DNA of 64,000 bases from Oryzias latipes (GCF_002234675.1 NC_019872.2:9936950-10000949), one strand, 5' to 3'; shown: positions 23,632 to 37,333, counted from the first letter of the stretch. Numbers and translations: made by a program. Notes: generated from the letters alone by a model not told the origin.

Positions 23632-26255
23632 CTAAAACATCATAGCATCCAGACCGTCCTCCATAAACTTCTTGTAGATGGCCATGAACTTGGCGGTAAA
23701 AGCCTCCAGGTGGTAGATAGCTTTGCTGCCCAGCTGGAGTCTGTGTTCATAATAAGCTGCCATGTGGGCCACCTCCGCCTTCAGCTGACCGTCACAGTTA
23801 CTCAACAACTCCTTCACCAGGCCCTGTTAGATTATTAAAGGAACGCTTGATATAAGAACAGACCTTTGGTCATTTTAACACTTGTGATGGCAGAAACGCA
23901 GGGAGCGCTCACCTTCATGATGATTTCAGGAGGGATGCAGTGAGTCAGCAGCTCGTACAGCCGGGCGCGGACTTCCAACAGCCTAGAAGAGGAACAGGTG
24001 GTGATTGAGAACTTGAAACCTCACAGTCTGATTATCTCCTTAAAAAAACAAAACGTCAAACCTCTGAGGATTCTGCTGGCTGACGATGGCGTTCGCCGTC
24101 TCCCTCAGGTAGACCTCCCAGTCTGTCTCTGGGACTTCCTGATCAGCGGAGAACGGATACCTGAAGATTAAAAGAGTCCCATTTAGCGAACATGTTTAGT
24201 TTTTGTTTCAAATATAGACAGATGGGGTGACAACTTACTGCTGCACCCTGCAGGCCTCACACATCAAAAGCGCTTTGCGCAGGTTGCGGCCGGATTTTTC
24301 ACTGATTTGTTTGGCCAGCTCAGGTGGCAAATTCAGACCCTCTTTTTTACAAACTGAAGTTAAAACACTGCAAACCTGGAAAAAGGAGGACATATTGCAG
24401 ATGCAGACAAAACAGGGGGCAACTTTTTATTTTTATCTGAACCACTTCCTCCTCACCTCCTCTGTGCTCGGCAGAGGAACTCTCACAGCCAGACAGCGAC
24501 TTCTGATTGGCCCGATGACTTTGGAGGTGGATGTGGAGCAGAGGATGAGACGACAGGTGGACATGTACTTCTCCATGGTTCGACGCAAAGCATGCTGGGC
24601 ATCTTTTGTGAGTCTGTCCACCTCTGTTAGTATCACAACTAAGGAGAAAGATTTTTTTTTAGTTAAAACAAGAAATTAGGTTACAAAAGACAACAAAAAC
24701 TATATTTTGGGACATTGCATTAGTTTTTAACCCATTTTTAACCCAAAACTTTATTAACAAAACTCAGCATTGATATATAGCATCAAAACACAGAAAAAGT
24801 TGACCAGAGGGGCAAAAAGAAGAAACAACAGTTGAAAAACAAGATAACAGAACATATTTTGATAAATCACAAAAATAAAAACAAGTTAAAAAAAAGGTTG
24901 AGCAGGGCTATATTTACATATATGAATTAAATCTTTGGCTAAATTAGGAATTAAATAAGTGGATCCAGTAAACCCCCAAACAATGTTTAGAACAGAAAGA
25001 AACATCAGGAATAATATTCTTTTTGCAGCAAAATATTGTAGTTTGTGTACAAGTCCAAACCCCTGCTTCCATCTCCAGGTTCCACTGAGACAAGGCTACG
25101 TTAGTCTGATTCACCTTTGAACTCTCGCTGCGTGCTTGACTGGATTTGCTGGGACTGAGCCACAGTTTTAATTAGCTCCTGGATCACCACACGGTCCTGA
25201 TTTCCTGCATCACTGTACCACACAGAACAGATTAGTAGCAGAAACTCAAAGACAAGGCTGGAATAAAAAGTGTTAAAAAATCCAAACAAGATACTTTTGA
25301 AATTTTTTGGTCAAAAACAGTTACCTTGGGTTGACCTCCAAGTGATAGTTGCTGGCAATGGTGTTGATCTCAATTTTCTTCTTTGATGGGGCCTGTAGTC
25401 AAAAATCAGGAGATGCAACTATATTTAATAGTCAATACATCCAAATATAAATGTCTATATTGCTGGTAATTGGAGGTTTTTGTTCTCCTTGGTTCCTCCT
25501 CTCACCACTATGGTGTGGTGCTCTATGCGGAGCTTCTCCACCCCGGCTCCGTACAGCTCCCTCAGCAGACACATGATGCGGGTTTTCTTTCCAGCTCCTG
25601 AGGGGCCGTACACCAACAAGTGGGGAAAGTCTCCACATTGAACCTGCAGCCAAATTACACCAAATAGTTTGAGATTGTGTTTTTTTAGTACCAGTTTTTC
25701 TTAGACAACACTGGGTTATGATCCCTTGGGACATATAATGTCCAGCATTTGTTGGGCTTTTTTCTTTGATTTGTTTCATTTTGTTTTCTGGTTAAAGATT
25801 TGGTTAATTTTTTTCCCTATATATATATTTTTTTATTTTACTGTACAGTGTATGTTAAAAGGCGGTTGTATTTAAAGCATAGATAAAGATGGGGTAAATG
25901 TAACTGATAACGTGTCAGTCGTCGTTACTCTGATCTCAATTACAATTCAAGTCAATGACTTAATTCATGCGTTTACCCTTTGCAACGTAACTGAAAGGTT
26001 ATTGTCAAGAATAGTAACTTTTCCAAACATGCATTTACAAAGTAACGCGGAAATAAGGAATTAAATTAATATTTTAAAAAAACGGTGATATAAACAAAAC
26101 GAGGAGAGGAGGGAAAATAGCAGCTAACCAAACCATCAATCAACAACAGATTTCTTGAAGTTTCCTACCAGGTTTTTCAGCTGAGTAGCTTGTTCTTTAT
26201 GATAATCGAGCTTCCCCAGAGAGGTCGGTCGATATTTGTCCACCCACAAACTCAT
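23632..26255 (-). CDS. rfc3: replication factor C subunit 3
   Basis: A small subunit of the RFC clamp loader, an AAA+ ATPase that loads PCNA at primer ends in the nucleus. Exons in transcript order: 26255-26169, 25643-25506, 25392-25325, 25212-25115, 24638-24457, 24375-24239, 24160-24062, 23982-23913, 23823-23632. The sum is 1071 nt, giving 356 aa, the same as human RFC3. It starts [10 protein letters not shown] and ends [10 protein letters not shown]. The Walker A motif GPSGAGKKT is at residues 42-50, the Walker B-like LTEVD at 134-138, and the SRC box (IRSRCLAV) follows in exon 5. All nine exons are open, with GT-AG junctions. Transcription is convergent with kl; the 3' ends are under 1.4 kb apart. 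Confidence 0.98.
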
Positions 26256-26366
26256 TTTGTAAATAAAGTCTAGTAAATGTTGCTTTGACAACGAATAAGG
26301 CGTCAGCAGGTCAATCTCCCGCGAATTATTTCCCACTCGGAAGTTACCAACCGCGAGGTTTTGTTT

Positions 26367-26376
26367 TCTCGCGAGA
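26367..26376. promoter_or_regulatory. rfc3: TCTCGCGAGA promoter palindrome of rfc3
   Basis: A perfect 10-bp palindrome 112 bp upstream of the rfc3 ATG. This motif is a known core element of many CpG-rich housekeeping promoters in vertebrates and is bound by BANP. Further CpGs lie close by (CCCGCGAA, CCGCGAGG). No TATA box is seen. Function here is inferred from motif and position. Confidence 0.75.
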
Positions 26377-26817
26377 TACGGCAAACCATGAGGGTCTAAA
26401 TAGAGTCAGCTCGGAAAACTACAGTACTGTCCAAAAATGATTTTATTTAAATCTTATGTCAAAACTCACCAAGACAACTCATAATTAGGCTACAAAACAA
26501 TAACACAAGGACAAAATACTCTAATTTATCTATGTGCCAATTCATTTTTAAATTAGAAATAATATTTAAGGTAAAAAAATAAAAGAATGGAGTTTAAAGA
26601 CCGACAAAATCGTGTTATTAGTCTTCATTCAACTTTGTTCTATGGCATCCAGAAAGCTGACTGGGACATGCATTTCTTTTGCCTGACCTCTGTAATGCCC
26701 ACACAAACACGTTGTGTGTGCATACAACAACCTCAGAAGGATGAGACTTCTTGTTTTGAAATGACAATCAAGTATGTCTATGACAACAATTCAATGAAAC
26801 CCAACGAGGAATGTGAA

Positions 26818-27045
26818 GCAGTTAATCCATTTTCTACTGTTTTATCCCTTTTGGGGTCACGGGGTTGCCACAATCACACACCCATTCACTCTCACACTCA
26901 CACCTAGGGACAATTTAGAGTTGCCAATTGACCTATGAAGCATGTTTTGGACAGTGGGAGGAAGCCGGAGTCCCCGGAGAAAACCCACGCATGCACGGGG
27001 AGAACATGCAAACTCCACACAGAAAGGTCCCCCATTGATGTTCTG
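26818..27045. repeat. LINE-type 3' fragment
   Basis: Contains the familiar fish retroelement block: TTTTATCCCTTTTGGGGTCA, CACCTAGGGACAATTTAGAG, GGGAGGAAGCCGGAGTCC, AACCCACGCATGCACGGGGA. It is non-coding and 5'-truncated. It belongs to the same family as 22606-23300, in the opposite orientation. Confidence 0.7.
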
Positions 27046-30000
27046 TTTCAGTTAATCCATAGGAAATAAAATGTCACCTTGTTACTGAGCACCCTCAGTT
27101 TTAGAAGGTAGGAGCTGGTTGCAGGTCATATTGACCCAAGTAAACCAGCATTTCCCCGCTACTGTCTGTGTCTCATTAATTCATAAAAGAAACACAGATT
27201 AGAAAAAGTAAATTGTGTAATTAAGAAGGCATTTTTATTTTTTCTTCCCACAATTTGCAGAGAGTTGCAGAATGTTAATTCCATGTTTTTGTCCTGCAGG
27301 AAAAACGCAAAAAGGACATACTTTGTGGCTTATTGGATTTACTACACATGAAGGTTTGTTGAGAAAATTGAGATTTTCTCAGTTTCTACCATAAACACGT
27401 TTAAGATAACTCGGCTCACATGTTTTGGTATGAAATTCCTTTTGCTAAGAGTCTTCATAATATTTTTTACATAATGTCCTTACTGCAAGCAATTGCTTGG
27501 AGAATATACGGTCATAAATCCGTATTTTTTTTCTCCTTTCTGCTTGGACGTTTGAAAATATAGGTCTTCTTCAACAAAATAGAGGTAAATAGGGCTCCAA
27601 GCAACAGGAATGTACTTTGCAATGCATGCCTTAACGTGTTAGCGTAGCTTGCATTAAATTACATGTTTGAGTTTTATTAACAAAGATCAATCATTATAAT
27701 GATAAATTCAGGTCGAAGAACTGTAGAATGAGCCTCAAAACATCCAATGAGGTTTTTGAACATTACATTTCCATAATCAATGTAAGGCTTGATTCCAATT
27801 TTTTCTTTAATTGTTTAACTTTCTAATCATTCAAATCTATATTATGTGTGTGGCCCATTCACAACAAACTCCAACTCCAGTAATTCATGGAAAGTGAGGA
27901 TTCAAGCCTCTAGTTTGGCTTATTTTCAGTGATGTTTTCTTGTTTCTTGTAATGTTCCGTGTCTCCTTGTAAGTCACATTAGGATCAAGTTTCTAATGTT
28001 CTGAATGCTTTTATTTTTTGAAAATGCATGCCAGTTAGGTCATTTTGTCTGAAACTGGGGGATGAAGGACCCAAAATATAGGAGATCATATCTGTGGTGG
28101 AAACTCATTAATTAAATCTGAACATGACAGACCCATATTTTTAAGTGAACAATGAAAGGATGACAAAACAGATGACCTGACAAAATTTCAAACACTTAAA
28201 GACAATGAGGGTAATTACTTATTTAAAGACGGCTGTGAGAAACTAGAAAATGAAACCTTGTATAATTCCTTATATAGAATTTCCCCCCCAGCATATTTTA
28301 AGATGCAGAATTGACTTGAATACTTCTAAACCAACTCAAGCTGAGGGTGCAAAAGACACAGCCTCTCTCTGCTGTAATACTATGTTTGTTTTGACGAATG
28401 CCAGTTTTAAACCCCAGGAGACCCTGTAGAGCCTTCTGAGCCATTGAAGGACCTGTGCTTTTAGAGGAGAAGAGACGCAAACGCTCCCACATTTTCTGTG
28501 TGACCAGATCTTTCTCAAAACACGCCTCAACAGGTAGAATCATCTTTGAGATGAAGGTACAAATTGCTGGTTTTTGTCTCTGACCACATGCCTTCCTTCC
28601 TAAATACAATTTGGTATAATTCTTTCAATGTTGAGCAATTTCCACAGCATATCAACTTTGCAGAAGGCTCAATCTGTACATTTCTTTGTCAAAACTCACA
28701 GGAAGTTTTTCTTTTCTTTTCTGGAATGACTGACAGAAGTTAGAGCAGTTTAAAGCATTACCTCATGCATTCTCGAGGAATGTGCATGTAAGGTGAAATA
28801 TCTGTCGCCCCGAGCTACATCACCCAGCAGGGAGTGAAAAAGAAGGCAGGGGGTGACAAGGATTTGATTTTTTATTTTTTTAAGATCTCAGACAATTTTT
28901 CCTCTTCTTTAATCGGCTATTTAATCACCTTTTTCCACTCTAAGTTTAATACATTTGTATACAACACTTAGTTATCTAATGACTGCAACCAAAAACTATC
29001 ATAATCCACAGACACACCACCTGTAGCAGCTCAAACACCTGCCTGTGGAACTTCCTCCCTTCTCATTTAGGAGATAAAACGGGAGGGAAAAACATTCCTC
29101 AGCCCCTTTACCTCCCCTTCCCTCGCAGCATTTCACATCTTTACCTGGATAATTCTGCTTTGAAGTATGACAGCACAGAGCTGAACCAGCTGCAGACATC
29201 CATTACCTCCTGGTTCCTCTTTCTGCTGGGTTTGAAAAACTCCTGGATTTGACTGTTTCCATACCAATGAATGGTAAGTTCACAACTAAATGTTTTTTTT
29301 AAGCTTACCAAAGCTCTAAGGTTTTTTCTGTCTGCAAATGATCTTTTATAGATGGGATTAGAAAAATGCCTTTGAAAAAAAATGTATTCTTTGGGTTAAA
29401 TCATTGTTTGTTTGTAGAATTTTTCCAAACCCTTTGAAAAATAATCTAATTGTGTTTTCTTTTTTTCTATATGCAAAACTATTAAACAAGACATTTAACG
29501 TTTCAGAAAAGCAAAACAACAAAAGGAGAAAAAACTGCAACCAAGCTTTAACTATGTAGTAAATCTGGAAATGTCTTAACTGAAAACTTCCATTTGATAC
29601 AATTTTCCTGCTTGGAATTTGATGCAATAAATCAGAATTTATTTTCTTTTTAAGCAGAGGATGGGTATTTGTTTAAAATGAATCTATGAACTGACCACAT
29701 AACCTTCTGAGTCCTTTTTTTTTACCATTTCCCAAAGAAAGCAGTATTATTTATCTAAAGCTAAATGTTCAAAATATAAAACTGAGTTACTGTTCAACGT
29801 GGAACTGAAGGTGGCTTTGAAATCTACTTGCATTTCTACAAGAACTAAGAATGGTACAAGATACATTTAGCGTCTTTCATTCAGGTCATCAGCATGAAAG
29901 CTTAAAGTCACTTTCAAATGTTGGGTCTTAACTTGCCTTTCCACCAGCAGACTGTTCCCAGAAGTTCTTCAATATCTGCCGTTGTTGCCCACAAACAATA

Positions 30001-30543
30001 ATTGCTCTTGTTTGGACCCTTAGTGATAAACAAAGAGCTGTCCTTTAAATTTGATTCTCCAAATGTTTGGTTGGCTGTGTCTGAATTTAGGAGCAGGAAA
30101 TTAGTTTTTTTCCCATAGCCTTTTAAAACATTGGCAGCTGAATGTAATCCAGCTGACTAAACTGAGTCTAGATATTAAAAAAAAAATGGTATGATTAGTA
30201 GTAATTTTTCTAAGCCTTCATTTTAAATTAAAATATTTACTACAGCCTTGGTGTGTCTGCTAAAGTGCTTTATGACTTTATGAACTTTGTTCTATCAAAT
30301 GAAAACGTCTAGAAACAAGTTAAACAATACTGTCAGTCTTTTTCTTTAAAATATTTTCTTATAGCTGAAGTCTGCTGCACATTCCCTTACTTTTGAAAGA
30401 AACATATTTTTATATGGTTTTAAAAGGACTTTTTTTATTCTGTTCAAATCCAGGCTTGTCACTGTCTGCATGTATTACTTTAAGAACATGTGAGAACATG
30501 ACTGAGTTTTTTTTAAATTGACGTTTTATCCTCTTTTCTCCAG
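27046..30543. other. rfc3-stard13 intergenic region
   Basis: About 3.5 kb without a credible gene; short open frames have no recognisable content. Near 29170-29273 a stretch ends in the strong donor sequence ATG/GTAAGT, and a good acceptor (CTTTTCTCCAG) lies at 30543 before the candidate exon at 30651. A non-coding first exon of a long stard13 transcript could therefore lie near 29.2 kb. Confidence 0.4.
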
Positions 30544-31523
30544 CTCAGGTCTCAAAAAGATCCTAAACCTACAAATAATAGATTTTCAGACTTGGGTGAC
30601 CTAAAAATATCTCAACACCTCAAAACTGTCCAGCGAATGACTTGACAGTGATGATTGACAGTCAAGTGTTGCCTCAGGAGTGGTCCGACAGTTATATTTA
30701 CCACCAAGCTGAGGCTGCCTCTTTGACTGAAGAACAGGCACAAGTTTCCTTCCTGACTCAAACGTCTGACGACCAACAAAGAGTCATGTCTGGACCCACT
30801 CGTCCCCACGATGGTGCTGCTCCTCATGAAACCAACTGTGTTGAAACATGGAAGGACCTCAAATTGGGCAACGCTTGTAGCTGTGATGTGTCAGACTTCA
30901 AGCAAAATTTGCTCTGCGATTGCTGCAGCGGTTGCTACCTGTCTGTTGGGACAGGTCAAGGCACGGAGGGGATAGAAAGTGTCAAAGTGGCCGTTCCTGG
31001 TGGTTTTCCATCAGGGGGGCAGATTTTAAAAGATTCTGGAGCTGTAGAACCACAGCTGCAGGAGGAGAGCTCCTGCACTGCTGACATGGTTTCTTCTGTG
31101 ACACCAGTCCTCCATATGTATAGTGAAAACCATCTACCAGAGTCTCTGACAGAATCTGAGGGATGCTCATTGGATTTGCTCCGAATAGTTAAGCACAAGC
31201 CGAGTGCCATCGTTTTCTGTGATCACAACCACGATTCTGACAGCCAGGCGACTGCTGCCAACGAGAGCTCTGACGGCGAGGAGTCTTCCTCGTCCAGTTT
31301 GAAAGCAGAGGAGGGGGAAGATGACTTCCCGGAGACGTTACAATATAAGGAATTCCTGGTCAGTCGCCATCGCAGGAATTTGAGCAGGAACAGGAAGTGC
31401 TTGAGGAGGAGACAGGACTTCCTGTGTCATGGCACTGCATCTGAGAGGCCCGGCAACAAGGACAGACCTGGGTTCACAGGTGACCTGGAGGAAGGGGATG
31501 AGCAACAGAACAATGGGAAACAG
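30544..31523 (+). CDS. candidate long 5' coding exon, possibly of a long stard13 isoform
   Basis: An 873-nt open frame from ATG 30651 to a splice donor (CAG/GTATGA) at 31523, phase 0, 291 aa. A polypyrimidine tract and AG end at 30543. The product is acidic and serine-rich (ESSDGEESSSSSLKAEEGE), followed by a conserved-looking basic block YKEFLVSRHRRNLSRNRKCL. I do not recognise the protein. Because stard13 exons follow on the same strand, phases chain through 36500, 37160 and 40136, and related DLC1 has a long isoform with extra N-terminal exons, a long stard13 isoform is the best guess. A separate gene is possible. A two-codon upstream frame (ATG ACT TGA, 30637) lies just ahead of the start. 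Confidence 0.55.
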
Positions 31524-32514
31524 GTATGAAGAATGACTACAGGCTTTCCATAGAACATGGTTCTTTTTTATTGCATGAGCTGTATTTTTGACAGCAGAAA
31601 AGGGCAGTTTTACAAAACAAAACAAAGGCTTTCATCTTCTCAAATAATTAGCCATTTAAGTCTCCTGTATGTCATATTAAGCTATGTTTATGTGGCAGTT
31701 TTTGAGAAACTAAAACAAGTGTGTTTTAGCTGTTTTCAGTTATGTTATGGCATGGTTCTAAACAAATGTCAATATTTGTGGTCAATGCTGAGTTTATACC
31801 ACTAGAGGGCAGCATTGTGTGGTTTTGCAGTTTCCAGTGCTTGCTTTGTTTTGAGTTAAAGCCTTTTTCAAAAGATTGAAACAACTACAAATTTTCTGAC
31901 TTTTTATTTTTTTATTTTCTGACTTTAGATCAGTAATGACTATTGCAAATATGAGTAAAGGTAGAGAAAACGTATGTTTAACAATGTCTTAAGATCAAGT
32001 GTCATTTTATTTACTAATTTGATTCTATTCAAAATAAGAACAGTTTAAGCAAACTTTGGTTTGGTTTTGGCAGATGTCCTGACTGTTATTAGTGAATCCT
32101 TTTCCGATAAACCTGACATCTGTTATATCCCAGCATGCACCAGAACAACAGGGATCCCTCAATGTGAGGTGAACTCTCACTGTGATATCACACCTATCAC
32201 AAAATCTGTCTGTTTTTAGAATAACACTTACTCGTCACTCAGAAGTGCTTTCCCATCTCGGCTCAAAATTTAAGTAAATAATTATTGGCTCATATTAGCA
32301 TGTTTTGGTACAGGTTTGGTCCAAAACTGGTGCTACTTTTAACCTATTAAGCAGAAGTGTTGGAACAGATTTTTCATCTGCTTGAGGGAAAATATTGGAT
32401 TGCATTTTTCTTTAAAAAAAAAAGGACATTTTATGTCCATGTTCTCATAAGTAATCAATTCTCTTGATTGCTGTGGAGTAATTCTGTGTGCAATCACTGA
32501 ATGTTCACCTGTCA

Positions 32515-32670
32515 GCATATCCCATCAGGAGTTGCCACAGCAAATTCGACTTTCACTAATTTCTCACATTTTGGTTTAGCCGAGATTTTTCTGCGGGATG
32601 CCCTTCCTGACACAACCCTGTGTTTTATCCGGGCTGGGGACCGGCACAGAGACGCCCAAACAAGGGTCCC
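32515..32670. repeat. retroelement fragment
   Basis: Contains TTTGGTTTAGCCGAGATTTT, GGATGCCCTTCCTGACACAA and TTTATCCGGGCTGGGGACCG, a block seen in many fish LINE-related repeats. It lies in the putative intron between candidate exons at 31523 and 36500. Confidence 0.6.
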
Positions 32671-35600
32671 GTTGTAGCTACATAGTTACAATTTCACGAC
32701 TGTAACTATTGTTAAATAGAAACGTGGTAAAAATTGAGTGACTAAATTGGTCCTTCAATCAGTTAGCTGACCATTTCAAATACATTTGACAAATTTAAGA
32801 TAAGGTACTCACAAATTATTAAATGATTTGCAATTTTGGAACAGCACGGCAACTAGAATTTAAAGCAAGGATTAGTTTAAAAAAAATTTTTTTTAACCAT
32901 TTGTGGCAAAATTTGATACATTTTTACATTTGACGGGGAAAAAAATCAACCTATAGTATTTCCTTGATTTTTATTTTGCATGTGCAGAATCATAAAACCC
33001 TGTCATTTTAGGCCATCTTTCTTAATGGTGAGGCTTGTTGAATGTGAAGTTTTAAAGGAAAAACATGCGTCTCAGATGACACGTTGTCATCTTGGTGTTT
33101 TTATTGCCAAAAACACATATTGATCATCAAACTCTTTTATATTTCTTTGTCTTCCCCAAAATCTGATTGGATCATACGGAAGAATTTAGGTTGATAGATG
33201 TGCAGTCCTGTACATTAGAAGAGGACAGATTGGCATCTTTAACAATCAGCTTGTTTGTTTTTACAACACATAATAGTAACTGAAAGGGCTTAAGTCGCTT
33301 TGTCTTTTGTGACCACGTTAAAATGAATTTTTCATGACGGCACTCTGCTCTGAGTTTGTGCAGATGTGCTCTTGTTTTTGCGTGCACATATTTCCATCCC
33401 AGCGTCAATGCTCGGGTTTGCAGTCACTCATGCCTTTGAAAAAGCCTTCACTGGCTGCATTGGCCCTGACTCTGTCCCCTACAGTGAGGGTAAAAATAGC
33501 TCCCTGGTGCGCATAGACAGCTCTCTGTGTGTTTCTGCGTTGGAATCTGGGGATGTGGGGGGGCTGCGACACACAGGAAATGGCTTTACTGCCAGTCGTA
33601 GCTGCAGATATTTTTCAACATGATAGTTTTGGGGGATAGAAGGGCGTGTTTGTGTGAGTAGGTGGGTTGATGAGGCTTGTATGCATGGAAGTGGGGTTGG
33701 GGGGTTGGGGGGTTGTTTTTGGACTCCTCAAAAGGGGGCTTATGTGCTGCTATCAACCTCAGGGACTCAGAGTGGCAACACAACTCAAAAACAAAGCAGT
33801 TTGTTCATTTCCTGGAAGGCCAAAGAACAAGTGTTTCAGTCACACGCTTTGACCAATGGGTGTTAAGAACGAGCTAGGGAATGAAGAAGTGTATTACAGC
33901 ACACACACAGGCGGTCCTTCACATTTTAAAAGGGCAAAATTTAGCTTAAAGCCTTGATTTTTGTTCAGTTTTTTCTTCAAATAAAGTTTTATTTCTTTAC
34001 ATAATTGTTCTGCAATTATAGAAAACTATCTACTGTGTCCATCTGTAGAGGTTTTAATTAGCTGCAAGGAAATGAAGGGTGGAGAAGTCAAATGTGTTAG
34101 TTTGAAAAGTTCCTCGTTTTCGGGTTAGTGGAAGTTGAGTAAATATAATAAGAAGTCTGGTCTAATATCTATAAGTTGTTATTAGTCTCATTGTTAAATT
34201 AAAAAAAGACAAAATTGTTTTAGACTTTTTGTTTATTTTTAATGCAACTAATTAAAGGAAAACCAACATTAAGATAACTCTAGCTCGCTTACAGAATTTT
34301 AAGAGCTTCCAGTTTGCTGTCTTAACAGAATCCTGCATGGCTTGTTGTACTCATTTGTCTTGCTTGTAATTTCTTTAATTTCCTTTTATGTTCTAGTAGG
34401 TCAATGAAAAATGAACACAAAAGATAAAATCAGATTAGTGGTCAGAAGAAAAATGAGTTTCAACAGCAGTGTGCCTTAATTCTTCCAAAAATGGTGATGG
34501 ATTTCTAGGCTCGCCAGGTCCCCCCTGATTTAAGTGGAGAACAATCCTTTAGATGTTTGGATGTTCTCCAAGCCTGTTGTTTTTCCGTCATTATGCTCCA
34601 CTCCAGAACACGCCTAACGTATGGCATCCTTCTGGAAAAAGCATCACTCCCCAGGTAATGATGGCAGTAAACGTTCTTTTAAAGGCGCTCATACAGTCAG
34701 ATTCTCCTCTTTGTATGAGAGGAACACACAATGTGCACAGCTCCTACTTTTAACTGGCATGTAGTGCAATCCAGCCGCCTCATTATGCCTGCCACATGTA
34801 AATCTGCTAATTAAAAAAAACAAAAAAACAAAGGAATTCTAATAAAATGGCTGCTTTCAAACAAAGAAAATCTGTTTAAACTGCCTGGAAAGCCAATGGA
34901 GCAGCAGTGGAAAACATTTATTTTATCTTCCTTTAATCCTAAACATTAATTTGATTTTTGAGCTGAGTAAAAGCACTATTATTGATCTAAACCTGTGACA
35001 TTAATTCAAAGTTCTGTCTGTCCAGCTTGTTGAGTCCAGGTACCATCTATAGTCAAAACTTGGGGTTGACTTCTGCTCAAAACGTCCACTGTGATAAAGA
35101 AAAGGAGAAAACATTTGTTTAAATAACAGAATTCTGAATTAGGGATTGAAGATGTTGGGCTTCTCTTTGGGAGCCAGCAGGTTGGATCAGGAGTGAAACC
35201 AAATGTTGAGTTCTTATCAGTCCTGCATTATCATTGCAATATAACGTCTATAGAAAATAATAAATAATAGTCAAAAACAAAAAAGAAAAAGACAATAAAT
35301 AGGAATTACCTTGTTATTTATCTACAAACCAATAAAAGATACCTTAATTAAATGAAGCTGAATTGTTAGTTTATGTATTAAATAAGATTTTGTCTTTTTT
35401 TCTTAAGGTATAAAATATTAAAAAGAAAACGCACAGTGAAAAACATTTCACTTCCACAATCAATCATTTTATACTCATTTAACTGGGGATTGGTACACTT
35501 GCAGATCATATTGTTTTATTTCACAGCACTACCTTATAATAATAATAATAAAAAAAATAGCTTAATCAATTATTGAAGATGGTTAAATGATTGATTTCTA

Positions 35601-36499
35601 ATTACATTACTTCACTTGCTACAAAAATTTATTCATGATTTTTTTCCTAATGAAACATAATTTGCACATATTTCTAACTTTTGCTACTTGATCAATTTAT
35701 GCTATGAGGATTTTTGAAACAGTGTTATGTCTATTTTACTGATGTAGTATCTTTTTAATGTATACATGCTTTTTATGTCTATTTTTTACATAATAATTAA
35801 GTAATTCATCTTTTTCATGTGCTTTTTTGATACCTAGGGATTCTTAATTCTGTCTGATAAAAGTTAGGAACTGGATAATGATAAATGATAAAATGGTTAC
35901 AGTAGAACAGTGGTGGGATTATATAAATTTGCTTCCTTCCACTCTCTTTCAAGCAATATTTATTAATATGTCTAATTATCCTAAGTTTGATACGTCATTG
36001 TAAGAATATATAATGATTGGATTGTTTTTTGTGTATTATTCTTATTTGATTGTTTGAAATAAACCATTTCAAATCAATTCAAATCGAATATTAAGACCTG
36101 CACCTCCTTTTTCATACTCGCAAAGCGATTTCCTTGAGAAATGTCTGACTTGATCCGCAGTGTCATTTGTTATGGGGACAGAGTGTTCTTCATATTATAT
36201 AACTGTGACCACACAGTTAGGAAATTGGCAGCATGTCTCATCCATGGAAAAGCTCAGAGGTCACAAAGGGAATTTTCTGTCTTTGTGTTGTATTGAGGAG
36301 TAAATGTGTCTCTTAATGGATGCATTGATGGACTAGACTTAAAAAAAAGAAATTCCAGTCTTCCTTCACAGTCAGTTGCACACCATGTTATCAGCTGTGT
36401 GGGGATAGCGGGAAGAACAAAAGCAGGACTTCCCACTGGAGAGTCATGGAGTAAAGCTACTGACCTGCGATGGACTTTCCAGTGTTGTCATTGAGCCAG
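32671..36499 (+). other. putative intron, no gene seen
   Basis: AT-rich sequence between candidate exons. Short open frames around 33.3-33.9 kb overlap on both strands and have no recognisable domain. No further mobile element was identified. Confidence 0.5.
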
Positions 36500-36670
36500 T
36501 GCCCGTCAGGGGGAAGGAGGGGAGACAGGGATTTTTCAGAATATGAGAAGGGCAGACACATCATCAACAGTGCCTTATATCATGAATCACTCCCATCATC
36601 ACCAGCAACACTAAATACTGGACTGAAGGCAGAGAAAAGAAGAGCTGGTGACATGAAGACACTGAGCGGG
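36500..36670 (+). CDS. candidate exon, phase 0 to 0, possible stard13 long isoform
   Basis: 57 codons open from an acceptor-like CCAG at 36499 to the strong donor GGG/GTAAGA at 36670. It encodes a Ser/Lys/Arg-rich stretch (EYEKGRHIINSALYHESLPS). An in-frame stop at 36461 forces a start downstream of it. The acceptor is weak. It is listed because length and phase keep the 31523-to-37160 chain in frame; it may be a chance frame. Confidence 0.3.
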
Positions 36671-37159
36671 GTAAGAAGGACAGACCTGTAACTTAAACTG
36701 TGGCTTTGAGGCAGAAATTCTTCCTGAATTTGGTAACAATCATTAAGTATGAAACCAAATTAAGGGTTAAAAGTGTCCAAAGTGAGACACAAAAGATATC
36801 TATGTACCTACAGCTTCTTCCAAGAAGACAAAAGTTCATGTACTTTTTTTGCACTAACATGGGTAAGTGCAAAAAATCCACAAATCTGTTTGACCCATGG
36901 TGTTATATTGACGTTTGTGTATATTTTGTATGAATGTACATGTAGTTCAGTCAATTTACAGTTTAAATGAAGGTCAAAGGCAAAAACGGGGTAAGGAAGG
37001 GGTTAGTAGCATTTCATATTATCAAGAAGGCTGGATGTTGGGGCTTGAAAAGCTTTTTCAGGTGCCTTTGTGACAGAAAACAATACTACAGAAAAAGGGT
37101 TGTTGTTCTAAACTTCATTCTCTTGACATATTAATTAACCCCCCCCTCCATCCTTTCAG

Positions 37160-37333
37160 GCTGTTCCCGCTGTAAATAGGATAGTGAGCCGAGCAAGTCA
37201 CATTCAGGGACCCTCCAGATTTCCGGACAAACCCGAGCCTCTGTCCAGGCGCCGCTCACGTCCTTTGACCCGCAGCAGACCCCTGACCCGCTCGTCTCTG
37301 TCTTCCCCTCATCTCCAAGCTCGACGAGCCCGG
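37160..37333 (+). CDS. candidate exon, phase 0 to 0, possible stard13 long isoform
   Basis: A strong acceptor (CTCCATCCTTTCAG) and a strong donor (CGG/GTGAGA) bracket 58 open codons in phase 0 to 0. The product is Arg/Ser/Pro-rich (PLSRRRSRPLTRSRPLTRSS, with a repeated RPLTRS unit). It follows the 30651 exon in compatible phase on the same strand. The splice signals make it a likely exon; its gene is inferred from position. Confidence 0.5.

Noticed and set aside
36693-36970. Overlapping short frames on both strands
   Set aside because: AT-rich, no splice signals, no similarity seen.
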